Below, in pieces: positions 6,895 to 14,586 of a stretch of DNA of 17,985 bases. The translations under genes and the position numbers were made by a program. Positions within the stretch are counted from its first letter, which is position 1, and the number at the start of each line of letters is the position of its first letter. The stretch spans positions 1-17,985 of the forward strand of contig JAFGOG010000130.1 in the NCBI GenBank assembly GCA_016926595.1. Reading direction: 5' to 3'. The notes beneath the pieces are model-generated. The model searched no databases. It saw nothing but the letters and a program-made list of their open reading frames with translations, and had not been told where the DNA came from. This DNA is from Anaerolineae bacterium (GTDB lineage: Bacteria > Chloroflexota > Anaerolineae > JAAYZQ01).

Positions 6895-7797
6895 TCATAG
6901 AGCAGGTATACGTTTCAGTATGTACCAGTGCAGATCCCGCTTTTTTTTCGAAGCAGAATCGCGGCGTTGCACCAGGCCTCGAGCTGTCCAGTACAGAACC
7001 TTACCTGTGGTCGAGAAACCCAGGATCACTTTGTAGAGCCTGGCTGCGGCGTTGCCACGGTGTTTTCGGAAGAACAATGCCTTGTGCGACAGCAGAAGCT
7101 CGTATTTTTTCGGCATGGCGCGGTTCATCGTCTGACCGCCATAGTGGATGATCTGAACCTGCGGCAGCAAAAAGATCTTCCAGTCGGCTCGCTTGATCCG
7201 GTAGCACCAATCTACTTCTTCGGAATAGATAGGGTCAAAGGCAGTATCCAGGATGCCAACTTGCTCCATGACTTCTCTTCTTACCAGCATCGCCGCGCCA
7301 CATACCCAGTCTACTTCAAATGGCTCCTCGCGCTCTCGTGTCGAGAGGTGAGACCAATTGGCAGATGGCCACAGGCCTTCGATGAAGGGATGGGGAAAGT
7401 GGCCAAATGCATGTTGCCATGAACCGTCAGGATTGGTCTGTGCGCAGCTCATAGCACCCGCTTCGGGGTGAGCATCCATGAACTCGATCATCCGCTCCAG
7501 GGCGCCATCCTTCACGAGTGTGTCGTCGTTGAGCAGTAGCAGGTAGCGGCCCAGCCCCTGGCCAAGCACCAGGTTGTTGTTCGTAGAGAAGCCCTGGCGA
7601 GCCGCGTTGCGGATCACCTTGACCTCTGGGAACGCTGCTCGGACCGCTGCGGCCGTGCCATCTGTGGAGGCATTGTCTACGACCCAGATCTCCAGGTTGT
7701 TGTTTTGCGTGGTCTCATATATCGAACGCAGGCAGGGCAGAAGCAGGTTTAGATTGTCGGCGCTGACGATCGAGATGGTAAGATCAGGCTGCAGCAT
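6895..7797 (-). CDS. GT2-family glycosyltransferase, rhamnosyltransferase-like
   Basis: A 300-residue GT-A glycosyltransferase. The nucleotide-binding motif VVDNASTDGT lies at 39-48, NDDT (90-93) stands at the metal-binding DXD position, and YSEEVDWCYR (191-200) supplies the catalytic-base region typical of the GT2 rhamnosyltransferase-like group. The open frame extends to 8070, but the upstream part is low-quality shadow of the neighbouring membrane protein. I therefore place the start at the ATG at 7797, 17 bases after the neighbour's stop. A GGGAGG Shine-Dalgarno at 7810-7815 precedes it with a rather long spacing of 12. Near the C-terminus an A8 tract (6941-6948) encodes consecutive lysines. 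A 95-base gap separates the gene from the deacetylase; a short palindrome, cgaaatttcg, lies in it. Confidence 0.9.
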   Translation of the reverse strand: MLQPDLTISIVSADNLNLLLPCLRSIYETTQNNNLEIWVVDNASTDGTAAAVRAAFPEVKVIRNAARQGFSTNNNLVLGQGLGRYLLLLNDDTLVKDGALERMIEFMDAHPEAGAMSCAQTNPDGSWQHAFGHFPHPFIEGLWPSANWSHLSTREREEPFEVDWVCGAAMLVRREVMEQVGILDTAFDPIYSEEVDWCYRIKRADWKIFLLPQVQIIHYGGQTMNRAMPKKYELLLSHKALFFRKHRGNAAARLYKVILGFSTTGKVLYWTARGLVQRRDSASKKKRDLHWYILKRIPAL

Positions 7798-7814
7798 GGA
7801 TCCCAGATACCTCC

Positions 7815-9164
7815 CTATAGGCGAAAGGCCCGATCCTGGGGCAGGCGCAGTTGCGACCGGAGCCTCAGGGTTAAATCCTCTAGGGCCAGGGCGGCGAATA
7901 CCAGAGCGACGGCGTCCACCGGCAATCGATAGCGTGACATGGCCCAGGTCAGGATATGCAGGAGCGAATAAAAGACGATGAACAACAGAATGAGGGCCAA
8001 TGGTGTGGTCGAGAACCGCACCCAATCTGCCCGTGTGCGAAGCGATCCAGACCGGCGGATCGCCAGCCACTGGCCATAGAGCATGAAGGGTAGGAAGAAC
8101 CCAATCGAGACCACCCGGCCCACGTTGTTGAGCAGCGTCGTGTCTGACGTGGGCCAGAACTCGAAATAATCTCGCACGCGGCTCAGGGAGAGCAACAGGT
8201 AGCGTCCCGGATCATCCAGCACATAGCCAAGCCCTCGGCTCATCAGCTCGCGGTCCAGTTGTGGCTCGTCCAGGTTCTGGATATCCAGATCCTGTGGCAA
8301 GGGCGCGGCGGCAAATTCCTGGAAACTGGTGCCGTGCATGGGGTGCTGTGCCGAATACATGGCATATCCTGCGTTGGAGTTGAGCAGCAAAAAGTCACCA
8401 TATACCATATAGTTGCGGATGGTGAAGGGCATGATGGCCAGAATGACCATCACACTCGCTACGACAAGCGCGTTGAACATGGTGCGGAGGCGACCAGTGC
8501 GCCAACCTGCCCAGAGCAGCCAGGCAAAGAACAGAATCGCCCAGGGCAGGATCGACTGGCGCAGCAGCGTGGTGATGCCCAGTGCCAGTCCCAGGGTCGC
8601 TGCTCGGACAAGGGTAGGCCGTTCGGCCAGAGCGATCCCTCGCTCCAGCGTCCACAGCAGGCCGACGATGTAAAAAGTCTCTGTCATCAGCCGCGCTGCA
8701 AAGAGGATAAAAAAGGCATAAAGCGCTGCGCCGCCTGCGGCGGTCAGGGCGACCTGCTTCGAGTCGGAAAAGATCCGCCGGGCCAGGCGATACACCATCA
8801 AGGGAAGCAAGATCCCCCCCAGCACCGCCCCGATGATCCGCGCTGCCAGCGGGTGGGTGCCGAAAACGCGGTAGATCCCGGCCACATAGGCGGCGTAGAG
8901 AAAGGACCAGTGCGCCGTCGGGTACCCCGCCGGTTTGCCAAAGGGATACCAGGGCTGGTCAAAGCTATAGCCGTGTCCACTGGACAAACGCTCGCCCAGG
9001 TAGCTGTAGGATGTGTCGTCGGGCGCACCTGGCGGGGCAGGCACCTGATCACCCAGGTAGAGGGCGACACCAATGCGCAGCAGCACCGATAGAATGAGCA
9101 GCAGTGCCAGTGGAGCGCTGCTTGATCTGCGTGATACGAGAGCTTGTCCGGTTTCTATAGGCAT
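7815..9164 (-). CDS. GT39-like (ArnT/PMT-type) membrane glycosyltransferase
   Basis: A 449-residue polytopic GT-C protein, predicted to transfer a sugar from a polyprenyl-phosphate donor on the outer face of the membrane. The first transmembrane segment is at about 18-37. It is followed by the first external loop with the acidic pair in APDDTSYSYL (D49-D50), the expected catalytic position in this fold. RLMTETFYI (158-166) and PFTIRNYMVYGDFLLLNSNAGYAMY (246-270) match the pattern of bacterial GT39-like proteins. About ten hydrophobic segments follow through to residue 433. The ATG at 9164 has an AAGGA Shine-Dalgarno five bases away. It lies 28 bases after the sulfotransferase gene. The acceptor could be the glycan of this locus or a lipid; this cannot be told from sequence. 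Confidence 0.85.
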   Translation of the reverse strand: MPIETGQALVSRRSSSAPLALLLILSVLLRIGVALYLGDQVPAPPGAPDDTSYSYLGERLSSGHGYSFDQPWYPFGKPAGYPTAHWSFLYAAYVAGIYRVFGTHPLAARIIGAVLGGILLPLMVYRLARRIFSDSKQVALTAAGGAALYAFFILFAARLMTETFYIVGLLWTLERGIALAERPTLVRAATLGLALGITTLLRQSILPWAILFFAWLLWAGWRTGRLRTMFNALVVASVMVILAIMPFTIRNYMVYGDFLLLNSNAGYAMYSAQHPMHGTSFQEFAAAPLPQDLDIQNLDEPQLDRELMSRGLGYVLDDPGRYLLLSLSRVRDYFEFWPTSDTTLLNNVGRVVSIGFFLPFMLYGQWLAIRRSGSLRTRADWVRFSTTPLALILLFIVFYSLLHILTWAMSRYRLPVDAVALVFAALALEDLTLRLRSQLRLPQDRAFRL

Positions 9165-9192
9165 GTTTTCCTTGTCGTTCGGAGCATCACCA

Positions 9193-10122
9193 TCACCAGC
9201 TCAGGTCTTCACAGTATCCAAGATCGATCAACGCCTGGCCCGCAAGCCTTTTGAACAGGCGCTTCTTCCCCGGAGACCAGCTCTGCCAATGGCCAATCGG
9301 GCGAAAGTCTTTGGGTTTCTCAAGGTGATCCCAGACAACCTTTCCCTGCACCGGGAGAGAGGATGAACCGTGGACTGCGACAGCTTCCATTTCCTCGAAA
9401 GGATACCTTTGCACATCCAGGCCAAACCGCTCGCAGGCTTGTTCCACGAAAGCGGCAGGATCGCGTACTGCATCCTCAAACCTGGCCATCCAATATCCTT
9501 TTTGCCGGCTGGCGTGAATTGCATCAAAGCGCAGGGCCATTTCGGCAGCCCGACGCCAACGCTGGCACGCCATGGAAAATCTGATCTGGGGCCACGTCTT
9601 GAGCGTCGAGTGTACGACATCCCTGCCATCCCGCACGAGCAGGAGCAGGTGTTCGCCTGGAAACACGGAAAAGAAATCGGTCAGGTACTGGACGCTGGGG
9701 ACCTTGAGCAGCATGCGCCCTTCTGGCGGCAGGAAGGAATAGAGATAGGCGATCAACGACGACCCAAAAAGGGGCAGGAAATCATTGTCGCCAATCTTGC
9801 CCATGTTTTGCTCGTAGGCAAGAAAGAACCTTTTCTGGAGTTTTTGGATCTCTCCGGTTTGTCGCAGGAAGGGCATCTCCCAGATCTGGTTGGGATAGGC
9901 GTGGAGATCAGGGTGCCGCCTGAGCAGCTCGCCCACATAGACCGTGCCCGACCTCGGCATCACCCCGTGGAGCAGGAGAGCCGGCGCCCGTCCAGCTCCT
10001 CTGATGGATCTGGCGCATTCCAAGGCGTGATCGCTTATCGCGGCGCTACCGCGTTTGGGATCGAAACTCCTTGTGTCAAAGAGGTAATCCAGATACTTTT
10101 TCAGATCATTACCAAGTCTCAT
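9193..10122 (-). CDS. PAPS-dependent sulfotransferase
   Basis: A 309-residue sulfotransferase-family protein, predicted to move a sulfuryl group from PAPS to a hydroxyl or amino group, here most likely on a sugar. The 5'-phosphosulfate-binding loop is visible as HGVMPRSGTVYVGELL (52-67), and the 3'-phosphate-binding segment as LLLVRDGRDVVHSTL (160-174), with R164 and S172 at the expected positions. K140 in LLKVPSVQY also fits the family. The length is normal and there is no signal peptide, so it would act in the cytoplasm. The ATG at 10122 follows AGGTGGAG (10127-10134). It sits 16 bases after the polymerase/ligase gene. A lipid or protein acceptor cannot be ruled out. No PAPS-synthesis genes are in the window. 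Confidence 0.9.
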   Translation of the reverse strand: MRLGNDLKKYLDYLFDTRSFDPKRGSAAISDHALECARSIRGAGRAPALLLHGVMPRSGTVYVGELLRRHPDLHAYPNQIWEMPFLRQTGEIQKLQKRFFLAYEQNMGKIGDNDFLPLFGSSLIAYLYSFLPPEGRMLLKVPSVQYLTDFFSVFPGEHLLLLVRDGRDVVHSTLKTWPQIRFSMACQRWRRAAEMALRFDAIHASRQKGYWMARFEDAVRDPAAFVEQACERFGLDVQRYPFEEMEAVAVHGSSSLPVQGKVVWDHLEKPKDFRPIGHWQSWSPGKKRLFKRLAGQALIDLGYCEDLSW

Positions 10123-10138
10123 TATGCTCCACCTGCCT

Positions 10139-11593
10139 CTAAAGCGTATCGTGGGTGCCGCTCATTGGACCTTGATCTGCCATCCGCTCCAGCGCCAACA
10201 AGCCGCCCATGAACAGCCAGACCAGGACGCTCGCCTGGAAGCCCGAAAAGGCGACGTTGTAGACAAAGGGCAGGATCCAATCCAGGAACAACATCAGGAC
10301 CAGGGCGCCGGCTCCGGCGGCCAACATGCCGTTCACATAGCCGGCAGCAAAGCCGTGGCGAAAGTGGGCTCGCAAGCGCAAGCCCGTCCTGGCCACCTCT
10401 ACGGCAAACCAGCAAAAGAGCCCCAGCCCGAGGATTCCGCCGTGGGCAAACAGGTCCACATAGTTGTTGTGCGACGAGAAAACCGGGTTGACCCAGAACG
10501 CCAGCCCGTACTGCAGCGGTTCCATCGCCGCATAGGGGCGATAGGCGGCCGGCCCCAACCCTGTGATAGGATTCCGTAGGGTCACTTCCAAGACGCGACC
10601 AATCAGCACCAGGCGCGAGGCCCCGCTGCTCACCCATTCCTCGTCGCCGCCGGCAAACTCGTACACGGTCGAGGTGAGGAGGCCACTGCCCGCCAATACC
10701 ACCAGTAGCAGGATGGCCGGCCAACGCAGGCGTGGCCAGCGCAGCCAGGCCAGGACACCGGCTGCGGCTGCCACGCCGATCCAGTTGGATGCGTTTCCCC
10801 GCATCAGGTGCAAGACGTAGATGAGCACCCCGCCAAGGACGAGCCACAGGAAGGAGCGCCAGCCCGTGGACAGCTCCTCGTTGAAAAGTAGTTGCCCCCC
10901 GGCGATGGCGGCCAACACGAGCCAGAAGGGAGCACGGTGCAGTGCCGTGGTAAGCATGCTGTTCACCCACCTGCTGATTTCGGCCGAATCCGACACAAGC
11001 TGCGGATAGGTGAAGAGGATGACAACCGCTCCGTACAGGGCCAGGTAGAGGAATGTCAGGCGCCTCAGTGTGACTTGATCGCGGATCAGGTTGCCGCTCA
11101 GCCAGAAGGCGCCGGCGGAAAAGAAGAAAAGGGCCCACTGTGCCAATTGCACCAGGGTGAAATTGCCCGAGCGCGGCACGGCCGGATCCCAGAATACGAT
11201 ACCGATCAGCAAAGAGAAGAGATTGGCCAGCAAAAAGAGGGCCAAAGGACGTGTCATGGGCGACCAGGCTGAATGATCCACCGGGGGCCAGATCCTATCC
11301 AATAGCCACAGAGCCAACAGAACCGGCACCATCAGCGACACGGGATTGAGGGCCACAGCCGTGCCGGTGTCAAACTCCATGGGCACGAACAACGCAACCA
11401 GCACCAGGACCACAAGTCCTGACGGGGGATACTGGATCACCGCTGCAGCCCCCATGGCTCCCACCAGAAGGACCAGCCATAGCGGCGAGGGACGGAACCC
11501 AAGTACAAAGGCCAGGATCAGGACGGCCGCGCTGCAGGCCACCCTGATCAGTGTGCCCCGGCCTTGTTGCCTGGCCCGATCTAGGAGCGTCAC
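10139..11593 (-). CDS. O-antigen ligase/polymerase family membrane protein (Wzy_C)
   Basis: A 484-residue polytopic membrane protein of the Wzy_C/WaaL group. It would either polymerise repeat units or ligate the glycan to its carrier on the outer side of the membrane. About eleven hydrophobic segments are visible between residues 15 and 470. The long external loop carries the diagnostic stretch: ASRLVLIGRVLEVTLRNPITG, then GLGPAAYRPY (345-354), then SSHNNYVDLFAHGGILGLG (373-391). H375 and the R-x3-G arrangement are the features usually linked to activity. The GTG start at 11593 overlaps the TGA of the upstream glycosyltransferase (GTGA), so the two are probably coupled. It is the only polymerase-type protein here, which suggests a Wzy-dependent pathway or a glycan ligase. 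No Wzx flippase or Wzz-like regulator is seen. Confidence 0.9.
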   Translation of the reverse strand: MTLLDRARQQGRGTLIRVACSAAVLILAFVLGFRPSPLWLVLLVGAMGAAAVIQYPPSGLVVLVLVALFVPMEFDTGTAVALNPVSLMVPVLLALWLLDRIWPPVDHSAWSPMTRPLALFLLANLFSLLIGIVFWDPAVPRSGNFTLVQLAQWALFFFSAGAFWLSGNLIRDQVTLRRLTFLYLALYGAVVILFTYPQLVSDSAEISRWVNSMLTTALHRAPFWLVLAAIAGGQLLFNEELSTGWRSFLWLVLGGVLIYVLHLMRGNASNWIGVAAAAGVLAWLRWPRLRWPAILLLVVLAGSGLLTSTVYEFAGGDEEWVSSGASRLVLIGRVLEVTLRNPITGLGPAAYRPYAAMEPLQYGLAFWVNPVFSSHNNYVDLFAHGGILGLGLFCWFAVEVARTGLRLRAHFRHGFAAGYVNGMLAAGAGALVLMLFLDWILPFVYNVAFSGFQASVLVWLFMGGLLALERMADQGPMSGTHDTL

Positions 11594-12627
11594 CGTACCC
11601 CCAGAGACAATTCGCGTTGGCCCTGCCGGTAGCCCTTCCGGATGTGGGCGCCAATAATGGCCCGGTAGAGGGGAACGAGAAGGCGGGACTGGGGTCTGTG
11701 CTTTTCCAACAGCAAAGTCAATTGCTTCATGGCTCTGAGAAGGGGCGGGCTGGACATTACAGACCAGATCGCCTTACGCACAAGAAGACCTGCCGAGTCG
11801 CTCCGAAGTGACAGCGGTTGTTTACTGTGGTAGGCCGAAAAGTGAGGCCATAGCTCGGGGTAACGCCGGAAGAGCCGTACGACGGATCTGCTGGCCTGTT
11901 CCGCACGCTTGCAGTTGGCCTCCAGTGATGCCAGGGAGTGATCGTGGTGGTAGGCGATGGCGCGATAGCTTTGCCAGAGATGGAAACCGTGCAAATAGCC
12001 TCGATAGCCCAAGTCCACGTCGTCCCAGTTTGGCCAGCCCCCCGTCGGATCCTGAAACATACCCAAAGCGAGGAAATCGTGGCGCCTGATGCTGAGCACG
12101 CCCGTCTTGCATCTCGAGAAGTGGATCAAATAGCCATCCATCTTGGAGCGTTGCGCCTGCTCAAGCACCGATTCTGTCACATCGACGTCTTTGTCGAACA
12201 CGGCCCCGCTGCTGTACAGAGAGGCAAAGGGCGTTGTCGCTGGGTCGAAAACGGGTATCAGGGCAGCCAGGGCAATGGTTTTTTCGGAGCCCTGTACTGT
12301 CCTGACAAGCTCCTCCAGCATACTCGGGGTGGGGCAGATGTCGTCATCCATAAAGACCAGGATCTCTGCCGAGGATTGAGATGCCCCCCTATTGCGGGCC
12401 AGGGTAGCGCCGGCGTTTTCTTGCCGATAGTAACGCACGCCAAAGGGAAAGCTGTTCCAGGGCAGATGATCGGTTCCATCTGTCGAGCCGTCGTCCACGA
12501 CAATGACCTCGAAACGATCGCAAGGATAGGTCTGCTGCTTCAGGCACTCTAATAAGCGCAGCACCGATCCTTTGCGATTGAAGGTCGGTATGATGACACT
12601 GACCAAAGCCCGTTCGCTAGCTTCCAT
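11590..12627 (-). CDS. GT2-family glycosyltransferase
   Basis: A 345-residue GT-A enzyme. SVIIPTFNR (10-18) opens the fold, VVDDGSTDGT (43-52) binds the nucleotide, and FMDDDICP (92-99) holds the DXD metal site. GGWPNWDDVDLGYR further on supplies the acidic catalytic region. The C-terminal third has no transmembrane helix and is basic. I take the ATG at 12627, which gives a standard GT2 N-terminus and overlaps the upstream gene by 11 bases. An ATG at 12648 is possible but its Shine-Dalgarno is too close (GAAGG with one base). It ends in a GTGA overlap with the O-antigen ligase gene. Donor and linkage are unknown. Confidence 0.9.
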   Translation of the reverse strand: MEASERALVSVIIPTFNRKGSVLRLLECLKQQTYPCDRFEVIVVDDGSTDGTDHLPWNSFPFGVRYYRQENAGATLARNRGASQSSAEILVFMDDDICPTPSMLEELVRTVQGSEKTIALAALIPVFDPATTPFASLYSSGAVFDKDVDVTESVLEQAQRSKMDGYLIHFSRCKTGVLSIRRHDFLALGMFQDPTGGWPNWDDVDLGYRGYLHGFHLWQSYRAIAYHHDHSLASLEANCKRAEQASRSVVRLFRRYPELWPHFSAYHSKQPLSLRSDSAGLLVRKAIWSVMSSPPLLRAMKQLTLLLEKHRPQSRLLVPLYRAIIGAHIRKGYRQGQRELSLGVR

Positions 12628-13534
12628 AGTGCGTTCTCTGCCGGCCATACCTTCGCAAGGCAGCGTCCAGAAGCGCTTGGAACAGAGCATCCCTCTTCTG
12701 CCGCACGTGCCGCCATTTGGGGTTGAGTGTCCAGTTCAACAGCCAGATCAGGTGCTTTTTCGTGATTTGTGCGAGGGGGCGTATGCCTGCGCCGTGCTTT
12801 GACAGGAGCAGATAGTGGTTCCTGGTCATATAGTAGGTGGTGAACGCCGTATTGGCTTGGCGAAGCTGGGGTTTGGGATGCCAGGCCCTGGCCGCCGGCA
12901 CATACAGGTTCCTAAAGCCGGCAGCCCTGGCACGGAGGCACCAATCGACTTCCTCGTGATACATAAAAAACCTGGGATCGAGCATGCCGACCTGCTCGAT
13001 CACCTGGCGACTGGTGAACAGGGTGCAGCCGGCGAGCGTATCACATTCTGCAATCGACTCGTACTGCCCCCTGTCGACCTCATCCTGACCGCGTTGATGA
13101 GGTCGAAGGCACGAATCGAGCATGATTCCAGCAGACTGGAGATGCTCCGGTTCTTCGAGATGATAGACCTTTGGACCCAGAAACCCAACACGCGGCTCCT
13201 GCTCCGCGGCAGCAAGCAGCGCCCACAGCATGTCGGGGGCGACCAACGCGTCGTCGTTCAGTAACAGGACATAGTCCGCGCCCTGCTCCAGCGCGTACTG
13301 GATGCCGACGTTGTTGCCGCCGGCATAGCCGAGATTCTCATCGGTCTCGAGTACAACGACCGCTTGATACCGATCTCTGATGGCCTGAGGTGTGGCATCG
13401 TTGGAATGATTGTCCACCACGACGACATCCAGCCGCTCGGCCGGATATTCCAGTCGGGTCAGATGGTCGAGGCACTCGAGTGTGAGGTCGCGTTGTTTGT
13501 AGGTGAGTACGATCACTGTCACCTTGGGTGTCAT
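12617..13534 (-). CDS. GT2-family glycosyltransferase, rhamnosyltransferase-like
   Basis: A 305-residue GT-A enzyme. VTVIVLTYKQ (5-14) and VVDNHSNDAT (39-48) form the nucleotide site. ENLGYAGGNNVGI (66-78) is the glycine-rich segment typical of the WbbL/rhamnosyltransferase-like branch. LLNDDALV (91-98) carries the metal-binding position, and MYHEEVDWCLR the catalytic acidic pair. I chose the ATG at 13534, which has GGGGG eight bases upstream and gives the usual short N-terminus. An ATG at 13549 and a GTG at 13555 are in-frame alternatives. The gene starts 42 bases after the stop of the preceding GT2 gene. It is similar in layout to the 6895-7797 enzyme, so the two may use similar donors. Confidence 0.9.
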   Translation of the reverse strand: MTPKVTVIVLTYKQRDLTLECLDHLTRLEYPAERLDVVVVDNHSNDATPQAIRDRYQAVVVLETDENLGYAGGNNVGIQYALEQGADYVLLLNDDALVAPDMLWALLAAAEQEPRVGFLGPKVYHLEEPEHLQSAGIMLDSCLRPHQRGQDEVDRGQYESIAECDTLAGCTLFTSRQVIEQVGMLDPRFFMYHEEVDWCLRARAAGFRNLYVPAARAWHPKPQLRQANTAFTTYYMTRNHYLLLSKHGAGIRPLAQITKKHLIWLLNWTLNPKWRHVRQKRDALFQALLDAALRRYGRQRTHYGS

Positions 13535-13576
13535 CGAGTGGTCCCCCATGCTCACGCTTCGATCAACAGTGCAAGC

Positions 13577-14554
13577 CTACGAAGCAAGGTGCTCAAAGAG
13601 ACCCGTTGTTTGCCCGGCAGAGTTTCGGGCGCGAGCACGCTGCATTGTCCACCGCCGCTTTTCCACAGCCGTGTGCATCAAGCCGAGAAACTGTTTCCAG
13701 GCATTCACGTAGGCAGAGAGATAACCGTTCCTGACAACGTACCGGATCAAACTCAATTCATAGCGCAAGAGGGCAGACACTGTACTCGTGCTGAAATCGC
13801 TATTTGCCAGAACCACCAGCCACCGGTTGCGGATGCTTATGGCGAGCTGCCACAGGTTGCCGCCATGTCCCTCAGGATGCCCCACGTGATAGGCGACCGC
13901 TGTGGGCGTGTAGACACACTTCCAGCCCAACCGCTGGGCGCGCCAGTCCAGGTCCACATCCTCATACCAGGTGAACAGGCTCTCGTCGAAAATCTGCCCG
14001 CGAAAGGCTATGTCCGCCAGCATCTCGCGCCGATAGAGAGGTGCCGCACCCGGTGCCCCGAACACCTCACCCATGTCATCATACTGTCCCTGGTCGCGCT
14101 CGCCCTCGCCGCGGTGAAGCGCATAGCCATTCGGCGGCATCACATGGCCTGTGGAATAGAATGTATCCAAATGCCTGCCATCTGTGCTCATGGTCATGAG
14201 CTTGCCCGTGACAATGCCAATGGTAGGAGCCAACTCCATGGCTGCGACCATCTCATCGAGGAACCGAGGAGTCATCTCGATATCAAAGTTTAGGGGCATC
14301 AGGTAGCAGCCCTGGGCCAGGCCAAGCCCTTGGTTCTGGGCGGTGGCAAAGCCCACATTCTTCGAGTTGCGTATCACCCTCACCCGACCAAACTGCTCAA
14401 CGCACTGGAGCGACTCGTCCTGCGAGGCATTGTCGACGATGATGACTTCCCAATTCGGGCAGGTTTGCCGTGCGATGGACGCCAGGCAGCGGTGCAACAG
14501 CTCACCGGCGTTATAGTTCACAATGACAATCGATACCATCGCATCAGGCGACAT
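13577..14554 (-). CDS. GT2-family glycosyltransferase with a variant DXD site
   Basis: A 325-residue GT-A enzyme. MVSIVIVNYNAGELLHRCL (6-24) and IVDNASQDES (39-48) are the N-terminal motifs, and NVGFATAQNQGL (66-77) matches the rhamnosyltransferase-like branch. The metal-binding position reads LNFDIEM (88-94), so the first acid is an asparagine. WYEDVDLDWR supplies the catalytic acids. The ATG at 14554 has a clear GGGGAG six bases upstream (14561-14566), preferred over the ATG at 14575. It begins 32 bases after the stop of the PP-loop ATPase gene. The variant is tolerated in relatives I recall (NPD in WbbL-like enzymes), so loss of activity is not implied. Confidence 0.9.
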   Translation of the reverse strand: MSPDAMVSIVIVNYNAGELLHRCLASIARQTCPNWEVIIVDNASQDESLQCVEQFGRVRVIRNSKNVGFATAQNQGLGLAQGCYLMPLNFDIEMTPRFLDEMVAAMELAPTIGIVTGKLMTMSTDGRHLDTFYSTGHVMPPNGYALHRGEGERDQGQYDDMGEVFGAPGAAPLYRREMLADIAFRGQIFDESLFTWYEDVDLDWRAQRLGWKCVYTPTAVAYHVGHPEGHGGNLWQLAISIRNRWLVVLANSDFSTSTVSALLRYELSLIRYVVRNGYLSAYVNAWKQFLGLMHTAVEKRRWTMQRARARNSAGQTTGLFEHLAS

Positions 14555-14560
14555 AGTCCA

Positions 14561-14566
14561 CTCCCC
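14561..14566 (-). promoter_or_regulatory. Shine-Dalgarno GGGGAG that fixes the GT2 start at 14554
   Basis: The minus strand reads GGGGAG, then six bases, then ATG. It lies inside the longer open frame that begins at 14575, and so argues for the internal start. Confidence 0.55.
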
Positions 14567-14586
14567 GTTCGCCATTGTCCTGCTCT

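Noticed and set aside
7798..8070. Upstream extension of the GT2 gene that starts at 7797
   Set aside because: It overlaps the GT39-like gene and encodes low-complexity shadow sequence; GT2 proteins normally begin just before the first beta strand.
10122..11138. 338-residue minus-strand open frame in another phase
   Set aside because: It lies inside the O-antigen ligase gene; the translation is arginine-, glycine- and alanine-rich shadow sequence, while the other phase shows membrane segments and Wzy_C motifs.
13364..14293. 309-residue open frame on the plus strand
   Set aside because: It runs antisense across two GT2 genes with intact motifs, and has no fold-like pattern or ribosome-binding site.
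11590..14575. Tandem duplication of GT2 genes
   Set aside because: The three neighbouring GT2 proteins share only family motifs and differ in between, so they are members of one family rather than recent copies. Short DNA matches come from shared motif codons such as VVDDGSTDGT.
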